From contig NZ_FNFN01000001.1 in NCBI RefSeq assembly GCF_900101045.1, forward strand, positions 744,001-808,000: a stretch of 64,000 nucleotides of DNA, in the 5' to 3' direction. How positions within the stretch are numbered: position 1 is the stretch's first letter; every line of letters starts with the position of its first letter. This document shows, one piece after another, positions 25,518-32,864 of the stretch. Below the pieces are notes generated by a model. It saw nothing but the letters and a program-made list of their open reading frames with translations, was not told the origin of the DNA and did not search any database. Both the position numbers and the translations under genes were made by a program. This stretch comes from Nocardioides sp. YR527. GTDB lineage: Bacteria; Actinomycetota; Actinomycetes; Propionibacteriales; Nocardioidaceae.

Positions 25518-26246
25518 ATGCCTTCTCGTGCGCTCCCGGCCGTAGCCGCCGCTGCCCTGCTCCTGACGCTGTCCGCCTGTGGTTCCGACGACGGCGGGTC
25601 CGGTTCCGACCCCGCCGCGGAGAGCAAGGGCCCGAAGTCGAGCGAGTCCAGCGACTGGAAGTCGATCGTGAAGCCCGGAACGACGGACTGCGACTACACC
25701 GAGGACCCGATGGGCGCCTCCAAGGAGGTGGACCAGCCGGAGAAGACCGCGCAGTACACCGGCGAGGTCGCCGCCACCATCAACACCTCCGTCGGCCCGC
25801 TCGCGATCACCCTCGACGCCGACAAGGCGCCGTGCACGGTCAACTCGTTCCTCTCGCTGGCCTCGCAGGACTACTACGACGGCACCAGCTGCCACCGCCT
25901 CGGCAACAACCCCGGCTTCCAGCTGCTGCAGTGCGGCGACCCGACCGGCGAGGGCACCGGCGGCCCGGGCTACACGATCCCCGACGAGTTCGAGGACAGC
26001 GACACCTTCCCCGCCGGCACCCTCGCGATGGCCAACACCGGCCAGCCCAACTCCGGCGGCAGCCAGTTCTTCATGGTCTTCGGCGACACCCAGCTCCCGC
26101 CCGCCTACACCGTCTTCGGCACCCTCGACGAGGCCGCCATCAAGACCCTCCAGGAGGTCGGCGAGGCCGGCGTGGCCGAGGCCGGCCCCGACGGCACCGG
26201 CGCCCCCAAGACGCCCGTCGAGTTCGAGACGATCACCGTCGGTTGA
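25518..26246 (+). CDS. Peptidylprolyl isomerase (cyclophilin) lipoprotein
   Basis: 242 residues. Signal peptide with lipobox LLTLSAC puts the lipid on C21, followed by a Ser/Gly/Asp-rich linker. The cyclophilin domain covers about 90-240: PLAITLDADKAPCTVNSFLSLA, CHRLGNNPGFQLLQCGDPTGEGTGGPGY and MANTGQPNSGGSQFFMVFGDTQLPPAYTVFG. It would assist folding of exported proteins at the outer face of the membrane. TAGCAT at 25506-25511 lies 6 nt ahead of the ATG (leaderless). The gene ends at the inverted 21-bp repeat array. Confidence 0.9.
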   Translation: MPSRALPAVAAAALLLTLSACGSDDGGSGSDPAAESKGPKSSESSDWKSIVKPGTTDCDYTEDPMGASKEVDQPEKTAQYTGEVAATINTSVGPLAITLDADKAPCTVNSFLSLASQDYYDGTSCHRLGNNPGFQLLQCGDPTGEGTGGPGYTIPDEFEDSDTFPAGTLAMANTGQPNSGGSQFFMVFGDTQLPPAYTVFGTLDEAAIKTLQEVGEAGVAEAGPDGTGAPKTPVEFETITVG

Positions 26247-26247
26247 C

Positions 26248-26377
26248 CCACTCCTGCCGAGGCGTCACCCCGGTCGGGCGAGACGTCACGTACGTCGGCC
26301 GAGTAGGCACGTAGGTGACATCTCGGCCGACGCCAGTGACGCTTCGGCCGACCGGGGTGACGCTTCGGCCGGTCAGG
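26248..26377. repeat. Array of six 21-bp repeats, three in each orientation
   Basis: The gap between the convergent cyclophilin and soxR genes is filled by 21-bp units with core GTGACGyyTCGGCCGACC. Forward units start at 26315, 26336 and 26357; reverse-complement units end at 26268, 26289 and 26310, the third being degenerate. Four bases (26311-26314) separate the halves. An outer pair gives a perfect 16-bp inverted repeat (26262-26277 with 26348-26363). The last unit covers the soxR stop codon. No protein is encoded. Confidence 0.75.
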
Positions 26378-26846
26378 GGCGGCGGCGGGGTGGGTCGCGG
26401 CGGAGGACCTTCGGGAGATAGGCCGCGCCGGTGCTCTGGGCAGCGGCGGCGTCACCGGGGTTGGAGATGCCGCAGCGCTGCAGGGAGAGGCAGCCGCAGC
26501 CGATGCAGGAGTCGAGGTTGTCGCGGAGGCGCTCGAGGGCGTGGATCTGCTCCTCGAGGCGGCGGCGCCAGTGTTTCGACATCCGGGCCCAGTCGGCCTT
26601 GGTGGGGGTCCGGTCCCCTGGCAGGCAGTCGAGCTCGGCCTTGATCTCGTCCAGCGACAGCCCGACGTTGGCGGCCGCCCTGATGAAGGCGAGGCGGCGC
26701 AGGACGCTGCGCTCGAACGTACGCTGTCCCCCGGCCGACCGCTGAGCCTGGATCAGGCCCTGGGTCTCGTAGTAACGAACCGCGGAGGCGGCATAGCCGC
26801 TGCGCCGGGTCACCTCGCCCATCGTGAGCAGGTCATGGGTGTTCAT
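26373..26846 (-). CDS. soxR: Redox-sensitive transcriptional activator SoxR
   Basis: 157 residues from ATG 26846. The MerR helix-turn-helix is LLTMGEVTRRSGYAASAVRYYETQGL; the C-terminal CIGCGCLSLQRC holds C114, C117, C119 and C125 in the C-x2-C-x-C-x5-C spacing that binds the [2Fe-2S] cluster. SoxR senses redox-active compounds and activates oxidoreductase genes in actinobacteria. The divergent SDR gene 62 bp away is the likely target. A longer reading to 27011 overlaps that gene and is rejected. Confidence 0.93.
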   Translation of the reverse strand: MNTHDLLTMGEVTRRSGYAASAVRYYETQGLIQAQRSAGGQRTFERSVLRRLAFIRAAANVGLSLDEIKAELDCLPGDRTPTKADWARMSKHWRRRLEEQIHALERLRDNLDSCIGCGCLSLQRCGISNPGDAAAAQSTGAAYLPKVLRRDPPRRRP

Positions 26847-26868
26847 CTCACTCTTTTCTGTCACAGCC

Positions 26869-26880
26869 CTTGATATCAAG
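26869..26880. promoter_or_regulatory. Palindrome in the soxR/SDR divergent promoter
   Basis: CTTGATATCAAG is a perfect 12-bp palindrome containing a -35-like TTGATA. TAGG-TTGAAT-CCTA at 26888-26901 is a second dyad nearer the SDR start. Either may be the SoxR site, but neither matches the best-known SoxR box closely. Confidence 0.4.
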
Positions 26881-26907
26881 TTCACTTTAGGTTGAATCCT
26901 AGGGGGC

Positions 26908-27606
26908 ATGAACAGATCAGACAACGAAGTAGCCGTCATCACCGGCGGATCCGCGGGGCTCGGGCTCGCCCTCGCGACCTCGCTCATCGACAAGGGTTGG
27001 AGCGTCGTCACCGACGCCCGCGACGCCGACCGTCTCCATGCCGCACTGCCGGGCAGCGCTCGGGTGACGACGCTGAGCGGCGACGTACGCGATCTCGACC
27101 ATCAGGACGCGATCGCCGCCGCCGTCGCCCGGCACGGGCGCCTCGACCTGCTCGTGCACAACGCCAGCGAGCTCGGCCCGATGCTTCCCCTGGCCGAGGT
27201 CCCCGAGAGCCTCTTCTCGCGCGTGCTCGAGACGAACCTGCTCGCCCCGCTCACCCTGACCCAGCGACTCCTCCCCTACCTGATCGCCTCGCGCGGGACC
27301 CTCATCGGCATCTCGAGCGACGCGGCGGTCGAGCACTACCCGACCTGGGGGACGTACGCCGCGAGCAAGGCCGCGTTGGACCACCTGATCCTCACCCTCG
27401 GCGAGGAGAACGGCATCCGCGCGTACGCCGTCGACCCCGGCGACATGCGCACCGCCATGCACCAGGACGCCTTCCCCGGCGAGGACATCTCCGACCGACC
27501 GCTGCCGGAATCGGTCGTTCCGCACCTGCTCGCGCTGCTCGCAGGCGACGAGCCCACCGGGCGCTACCGCGCCACCGATCTCGCACCGACTGGAGCAACC
27601 CGATGA
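26908..27606 (+). CDS. Short-chain dehydrogenase/reductase (SDR)
   Basis: 232 residues: AVITGGSAGLGLALATSLIDKGW is the dinucleotide-binding TGxxxGxG motif, LVHNASELGP the NNAG-equivalent, and GTYAASKAALDHLI the catalytic Tyr-x3-Lys. It would oxidise or reduce a small carbonyl compound with NAD(P)H. Divergent from soxR, suggesting redox-stress control, and overlapping the QueA-like gene by 4 nt, so both are made together. Confidence 0.88.
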   Translation: MNRSDNEVAVITGGSAGLGLALATSLIDKGWSVVTDARDADRLHAALPGSARVTTLSGDVRDLDHQDAIAAAVARHGRLDLLVHNASELGPMLPLAEVPESLFSRVLETNLLAPLTLTQRLLPYLIASRGTLIGISSDAAVEHYPTWGTYAASKAALDHLILTLGEENGIRAYAVDPGDMRTAMHQDAFPGEDISDRPLPESVVPHLLALLAGDEPTGRYRATDLAPTGATR

Positions 27607-28664
27607 CCATGCTCGCCGAACGACCGACCACCAGCTTCCCTGCCCCCGACGACACGACGGCCCCCGCGCCCGCGGAGTGGCGCGGCATCGAACGTGACGG
27701 GGTGCGCCTGCTCGTGGCGACCCCTGGCGGCGTACGACATGCTCTGTTCCGCAATCTTGCCGACCACCTCTCCCCCGGCGACCTGGTCGTGGTCAACGAC
27801 TCGGTGACCGAGGCTCGCCAGCTCGACGCAGACATAGTCGGGCGCGGCCGGGTCGTACTCCACCTCGCCCAGCGCCTCGACACCGGCTGGGCCGTGGAGA
27901 TCCGCTCGGCCCCGGACGCCTCGCGGTCCGTGCTCGACGCCGCCGAGGGCGACGTGATCGTCACCGCGGGCCTGCGAGTCACCCTGCGGGAGCCCTACCC
28001 CGACGGTCGCGCCTCCTCCCCCACCGGCGCGGGCAACCGGCTGTGGCGCGCCCAGGTCACCGGCGACGTGGCCGCCGAACTCGAGCATGCCGGCCGCCCG
28101 ATCGCGTACGGCTATCTCGACCGGCGCTATCCGCTCTCCGCCTACCAGACGATCTTCGGGCACCGCCCCGGGAGCGCCGAGATGCCGTCGGCCGCGCGCC
28201 CGTTCACCCACCCGCTGGTCACCGAGCTGGTCACCCGCGGGATCCAGATCGCGCCCATCACCCTGCACACCGGCGTCTCCTCCCAGGAGGCCGGTGAGGC
28301 CCCCGGCGCGGAGTGGTTCGAGGTCTCCGAGACCACGGCACGGCTGGTGGAGCAGACCAGGTACGCCGGTGGCCGCATCGTCGCGGCCGGCACCACCGTC
28401 ACCCGGGCCCTCGAGTCGGCGGTCATCCCCGCGACGGGCGCGGTCAGGGCGGCGAGCGGCTGGACCGACCGGGTCATCACACCGGCCAACCCGCCGTACG
28501 TCGTCAACGGGCTCATCACCGGCTGGCACGACCCGCAGGCCAGCCATCTGCTGCTGGTCGAGGCGGTCGCCGGTCCCGAGCTCACCCAGGCGGCCTACGA
28601 TGCCGCCGCCGCTGACGGCTACCTGTGGCACGAGTTCGGCGACTCCGCCCTCCTGCTCCCGTGA
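27603..28664 (+). CDS. QueA-like protein (S-adenosylmethionine:tRNA ribosyltransferase-isomerase family), divergent
   Basis: About 353 residues from ATG 27603 (ATGA overlap with the SDR). GDLVVVNDSVTEARQLDADI, the central YQTIFGHRPGSAEMPSAARPFT and the C-terminal WHEFGDSALLLP align with QueA landmarks. However, the QueA APTAGLHFT motif reads MPSAARPFT and the HLPKS-type motif reads GWHDPQASHLLLV. No tgt or other queuosine gene is in the window. It may be a paralogue acting on a different substrate rather than a tRNA-modifying enzyme. The long N-terminal extension of this frame (to 26892) is the SDR's shadow. Confidence 0.75.
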   Translation: MTMLAERPTTSFPAPDDTTAPAPAEWRGIERDGVRLLVATPGGVRHALFRNLADHLSPGDLVVVNDSVTEARQLDADIVGRGRVVLHLAQRLDTGWAVEIRSAPDASRSVLDAAEGDVIVTAGLRVTLREPYPDGRASSPTGAGNRLWRAQVTGDVAAELEHAGRPIAYGYLDRRYPLSAYQTIFGHRPGSAEMPSAARPFTHPLVTELVTRGIQIAPITLHTGVSSQEAGEAPGAEWFEVSETTARLVEQTRYAGGRIVAAGTTVTRALESAVIPATGAVRAASGWTDRVITPANPPYVVNGLITGWHDPQASHLLLVEAVAGPELTQAAYDAAAADGYLWHEFGDSALLLP

Positions 28665-28677
28665 TCGCCGAGGCGGG

Positions 28678-29115
28678 CTAGGACAGGGCGCCCTCGCCGT
28701 AGCTCACCGGGGTGCCGACGGCGACGGTGCGGCCGACGGTGCACAGCCGGGTCTCGGACTTCTTGATCGCGTCCGGGAGGACCTTGCGGGCAGCGTCGCC
28801 GGCCTCGCCCTCGGGGAAGGTGATGTCGAAGGTGACCGAGAGGTCGACGAGGCGGTTGCCCTGCTCGTCGCGGATCTTGGTGCCCGCGGCAAGGGCCTCG
28901 AAGGTCTCCATCGGGGACCGCTTGGCGGTGATGAAGTCCACGTCCAGGGCGCTGCAGCCGGCCAGGGCGGCGAGGAGCAGCTCGACCGGGGTGAAGTCGG
29001 GGTCGTCGCCGTGGCCGATCACCACGGTGCCGCCGCGCGCGTTGGTCGCGCGGAAGCGGTGCTCGCCGATCTTCTCCAGAGAAACCGAGCGCTGGTCTGC
29101 CGCATCAGAAGTCAT
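28678..29115 (-). CDS. OsmC/Ohr family protein
   Basis: About 145 residues from ATG 29115 (MTSDAADQRSVSLEKIGEHR). VELLLAALAGCSALDVDFITAKR holds the first peroxidatic cysteine and ETRLCTVGRTV the second, as in OsmC-type thiol peroxidases that reduce organic hydroperoxides. Cytoplasmic. Divergent from pepN with a 37-bp gap; a longer start at 29217 would lie inside pepN. Confidence 0.85.
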   Translation of the reverse strand: MTSDAADQRSVSLEKIGEHRFRATNARGGTVVIGHGDDPDFTPVELLLAALAGCSALDVDFITAKRSPMETFEALAAGTKIRDEQGNRLVDLSVTFDITFPEGEAGDAARKVLPDAIKKSETRLCTVGRTVAVGTPVSYGEGALS

Positions 29116-29152
29116 GGGGTAAGACTGCCATCCGCCCGTTAGCCTGTGCGAC

Positions 29153-31603
29153 GTGAGCACCCAGAGTCTGCCCCTGCGCCGAGACGAGGCCGCCGCCCGC
29201 GCCAGCCTGCTGAACATCGAGGACTACGACGTACGCCTCGATCTCGGCTCGAGCGAGGAGACGTTCGGCTCCGTGACGACGATCCGGTTCACCTCCAGGG
29301 GCGGACCGACCTTCCTCGACCTGAAGCCGGTCTCGGTCGAGCGGATCAGCCTCAACGGGGCTCCGATCGAGCCGGCCATGCTCGCCAAGGGGCGTCTCCC
29401 GATCAGCACGCAGGAGGGCCCGAACGAGCTCGTCGTAGAAGCCACGATGCCGTTCCGCAACGACGGCGAGGGGCTCCACCGCAGCGTCGACCCGGCCGAC
29501 GGGCGGGCCTACGTCTACGGCATGTGCTTCATGGACGCCGCGCCGACGATCTTCGCCTGCTTCGACCAGCCCGACCTGAAGGCGCCCTACACCTTCCACG
29601 TGACCGCACCGCACGACTGGACGGTGATCGGCAACGCACCTGGCACCCAGACCGAGCCCGGGACCTGGGAGTTCGAGCGGAGCCAGCCGCTCTCGACGTA
29701 CTTCGTCACGCTCGTCGCCGGCCCGTGGCACATGATCCATGACGAGCATGACGGGATCCCGCTGTCGCTGAGCTCGCGGCAGAGCATCGCCGCCGACCTC
29801 GACAAGGACGCCGAGGAGCTCTTCACGATCACCAAGCAGTGCTTCGACGAGTTCCACCGGCTCTTCGGGATCCGCTACCCGTTCGGCAACTACCACCAGG
29901 CGTTCGTGCCGGAGTTCAACGCCGGCGCGATGGAGAACCCGGGCTGCGTGACCTTCCGCGACCCCCTCGTCTTCACCTCGCGGGTGACCCGTGGCATGCG
30001 GATCCAGCGCGCCACCACGGTCGCCCACGAGATGGCCCACCAGTGGTTCGGCGACCTGGTCACGCCGCAGTGGTGGGACGACCTGTGGCTCAACGAGTCG
30101 TTCGCCGAATACATGGGCAACCGGGTGACCGCCGACGTCACCGAGTACGACGACGCCTGGGCCGACATGTCCTACGCCCGCCGCCAGTGGGGTCTGACCG
30201 CCGACCAGCGCGGCTCGACGCACTCGGTCGCCGGGAACGGCGCCGAGGACGCCGTCTCGGCGCTGCAGAACTTCGACGGGATCTCCTACTCCAAGGGCTC
30301 GGCGATCCTGCGCCAGCTCGCCGCATCCCTGGGCGACGACGTCTTCTTCGCGGGCGCGATCGACCACTTCACCCGGCACCGGTTCGGCAACGCGACGATG
30401 CATGACCTGTTCGCGTCCTGGGCGCGCGCTGCCGAAGAGGCGGGGGTCGCGTTCGACCTCGACACCTTCACCTCCCAGTGGCTGCTCAAGGCCGGCCCGG
30501 ACACGCTCTCGTGGGACCCGGGCAAGATGGTCGTCAACCGCACCGCTCCGTCGCGGCACCCCGCCGAGCGCTCCCACACCTTCCGGGCGGCGATCCTCAA
30601 CGGCACGCAGTGGACCACCCAGGACATCACCGTCAACGGCGACAAGACTCCGCTCCAGGTCGCCGCCAACGCGGTCATCCTCGACCCCTACGACGACACC
30701 TGGGCCTCCGCCATCCCCGACTGGGAGACCGTGCAGGCGCTCAAGGCGGCACTGCCGGACGTGACCGACGGCGGCCTGCGCGCCGGAGTGTGGAACAACC
30801 TGCGCAGCGCCTGGTTCAACGCCGCGGTCGACCCGGCCGACGTCGTCGACATCGCCGAGGCCTCGCTGCCGGTCGAGGACGTCGAGGACAGCCCGCGGCG
30901 CACCATGCCGTGGCTCTTCGGCGCGGTCGTGCCGCTCGCCCCCGCCGGGGCGCGCGAGCGGCTGCACGAGGCGGCTCTCCGCAAGCTCGACCAGGTCGCT
31001 CCGGGCTCGGAGCTCCAGCTCTCGGCCTACCGCACCGCGATCCGCTCGGCCACCTCCGAGTCCCTGCTGCGGGAATGGCTCGCCACTCCCCCGGCCGGGA
31101 TCGAGACCGACCTCGACCTGCGCTGGCGCATCCTGGCCAAGCTCGCCGAGAACGGGTTCGCGGATCGTTCGGAGCTGCAGGCGGCGTACGACGCGGAGCC
31201 GGCCAACGAGGCCCGCATCCACCTCAACGGCGCGCTGGTCAGCATTCCAGACGCGGAGGCGAAGGCGTACGGCTGGTCGGTGTTCACCGGCGAGACCGAC
31301 CTGCCCAACTACGACATCCTGGCCGCCGGGCGGGCGTTCTGGACCGGTCCGGCCGAGCTCACCGCGGGCTATGTCGAGCGCTACTTCGCCGAGCTTCCCG
31401 CCACCGCCGAGAAGCGGTCCGGCTGGAGCCTGGCCGAGGCCGCCGAGGCGTTCTTCCCGAGCGGTTCGGTGACCGAGGAGACGCTCGCTGCCGCGCGGGC
31501 GGTCATCGAGCTGGACCTGGACCCAGGCGTACGCCGTCGGGTCTCGGACGCTGCCGACAACCTGCAGCGGCAGCTGGCGATCAAGGTGACCTATCCCGCG
31601 TAG
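29153..31603 (+). CDS. pepN: Aminopeptidase N (M1 family)
   Basis: 816 residues, usual length for actinobacterial PepN. NAGAMENPG near 256-264 is the exopeptidase motif; HEMAHQWFGDL near 292-302 with E315 in WLNESFAEY gives the zinc site HEXXH-x18-E. The C-terminal ERAP1-like helical domain is complete. It releases N-terminal amino acids from peptides in the cytoplasm. The start is GTG 29153, with TAGCCT (29140-29145) exactly 7 nt upstream, so leaderless. Confidence 0.94.
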   Translation: MSTQSLPLRRDEAAARASLLNIEDYDVRLDLGSSEETFGSVTTIRFTSRGGPTFLDLKPVSVERISLNGAPIEPAMLAKGRLPISTQEGPNELVVEATMPFRNDGEGLHRSVDPADGRAYVYGMCFMDAAPTIFACFDQPDLKAPYTFHVTAPHDWTVIGNAPGTQTEPGTWEFERSQPLSTYFVTLVAGPWHMIHDEHDGIPLSLSSRQSIAADLDKDAEELFTITKQCFDEFHRLFGIRYPFGNYHQAFVPEFNAGAMENPGCVTFRDPLVFTSRVTRGMRIQRATTVAHEMAHQWFGDLVTPQWWDDLWLNESFAEYMGNRVTADVTEYDDAWADMSYARRQWGLTADQRGSTHSVAGNGAEDAVSALQNFDGISYSKGSAILRQLAASLGDDVFFAGAIDHFTRHRFGNATMHDLFASWARAAEEAGVAFDLDTFTSQWLLKAGPDTLSWDPGKMVVNRTAPSRHPAERSHTFRAAILNGTQWTTQDITVNGDKTPLQVAANAVILDPYDDTWASAIPDWETVQALKAALPDVTDGGLRAGVWNNLRSAWFNAAVDPADVVDIAEASLPVEDVEDSPRRTMPWLFGAVVPLAPAGARERLHEAALRKLDQVAPGSELQLSAYRTAIRSATSESLLREWLATPPAGIETDLDLRWRILAKLAENGFADRSELQAAYDAEPANEARIHLNGALVSIPDAEAKAYGWSVFTGETDLPNYDILAAGRAFWTGPAELTAGYVERYFAELPATAEKRSGWSLAEAAEAFFPSGSVTEETLAAARAVIELDLDPGVRRRVSDAADNLQRQLAIKVTYPA

Positions 31604-31664
31604 CCGACGCTCCGGCGGTGAGTCGGGGGCAAGACTGTCCGTGCTCACCGATAGTTTTCGTTTC

Positions 31665-32864
31665 ATGCGGATCCTGCACACCTCCGACTGGCACCTGGGC
31701 CGGTCCTTCCACCGGGAGGGCATGCTCGGGCACCAGGCGGCGTACGTCGACCATCTCCTCTCCGTGGTGGAGCAGGGATCGGTAGACGTGGTGTGCGTCT
31801 CCGGCGACGTCTACGACCGGGCGCTTCCGCAGGTCGACGCGGTGCGGCTGGCCTCGGAGGCGCTCTCCCGGCTCGCGGCCTCGCGGGCGAAGGTCGTCAT
31901 CACCAGCGGCAACCACGACTCCGCGCAGCGGCTGGGCTTCGGGTCCGAGCTGATCGACGCCGCCGGCATCTTCATCCGCACCGATCTGGCCGGCGTCGGC
32001 CGCCCGGTGATGCTCCCCGACGAGCACGGCGAGGTGGCCTTCTACGGTCTCCCCTACCTCGATCCCGACGCCGCCAGGGCGTCTTGGGGCTTGGAGTCGC
32101 GCTCCCACCAGGCGGCGCTGGGTGAGGCGATGAGGCGGGTCCGGGCCGACCTCGATGGCCGGGGTGGCCGCAGCGTGGTGATGGCCCACGCCTTCGTCAC
32201 CGGTGCCGAGCCCTCCGACTCCGAGCGCGACATCTCCGTCGGCGGCGTCTCGATGGTCCCCGCCAGCCTCTTCGAGGACATCTCCTACGCCGCTCTCGGC
32301 CACCTCCACGGCCGCCACACGATCACCGACACGGTGCGCTACAGCGGCTCCCCGCTGGCCTACTCCTTCTCCGAGGCCAACCACCTCAAGGGCTCCTGGC
32401 TCATCGACCTCGACGAGTCCGGCTTCGTGGCGAGCGAGTTCGTCGAAGCCCCGGTCCCGCGGAAGCTCGCCCGGCTGCGCGGCACCCTCGAGGAGCTGCT
32501 GAGCGACCCGCGCCACGAGGTCCACGAGACCTCTTGGCTGCAGATCACCCTGACCGACCGGATCCGCCCCGCCCAGGCGATGGAGCGCCTGCGCCGTCGC
32601 TTCCCGCACACGCTCGTGCTGGGGTTCGAGTCGACCGCGCCCGTCCTGGGTGCCCTGTCCCAGCCCGACCCGTCCCGGCCGCGACGCGACATCGACCTGG
32701 TCACCGAGTTCGTCGCCGAGCTTCGCGGCGAGCCCGCGGCCAGGGCCGAGCTGGCACTGTTGCAGACCGCCGTGGACGCCTGCTGTGAGGACCCCGAGGT
32801 CGACTCGCTCGACTCGCGCTCCGGCGGCGCCGAGGAAGAGGAGTGGCTCGAGGTGCTCTTCTGA
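31665..32864 (+). CDS. sbcD: Exonuclease subunit SbcD
   Basis: 399 residues. MRILHTSDWHLGRSF, SGDVYDRALP, TSGNHDSAQRLGF and ALGHLHGRHTI are the calcineurin-like metallophosphoesterase motifs of SbcD/Mre11. With SbcC it forms the nuclease that opens hairpins and cleans DNA ends. ATG 31665 is chosen: TAGTTT (31652-31657) lies 7 nt before it and the family starts MRILHTSDWH. The stop overlaps the sbcC start by 1 nt. Confidence 0.94.
   Translation: MRILHTSDWHLGRSFHREGMLGHQAAYVDHLLSVVEQGSVDVVCVSGDVYDRALPQVDAVRLASEALSRLAASRAKVVITSGNHDSAQRLGFGSELIDAAGIFIRTDLAGVGRPVMLPDEHGEVAFYGLPYLDPDAARASWGLESRSHQAALGEAMRRVRADLDGRGGRSVVMAHAFVTGAEPSDSERDISVGGVSMVPASLFEDISYAALGHLHGRHTITDTVRYSGSPLAYSFSEANHLKGSWLIDLDESGFVASEFVEAPVPRKLARLRGTLEELLSDPRHEVHETSWLQITLTDRIRPAQAMERLRRRFPHTLVLGFESTAPVLGALSQPDPSRPRRDIDLVTEFVAELRGEPAARAELALLQTAVDACCEDPEVDSLDSRSGGAEEEEWLEVLF

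Noticed and set aside
26248-26377. CRISPR array
   Set aside because: Repeats are 21 bp, directly adjacent without spacers, switch orientation in the middle and have no cas genes nearby.
26869-26901. Exact SoxR box between soxR and the SDR gene
   Set aside because: Two dyads are present but neither fits the known SoxR box spacing and sequence well, so only a generic regulatory feature is reported.
29105-31723. 872-aa minus-strand open frame antisense to pepN
   Set aside because: It is a GC-frame shadow: Arg/Gly/Val-rich with no domain, while the plus strand encodes a complete M1 aminopeptidase with all motifs.
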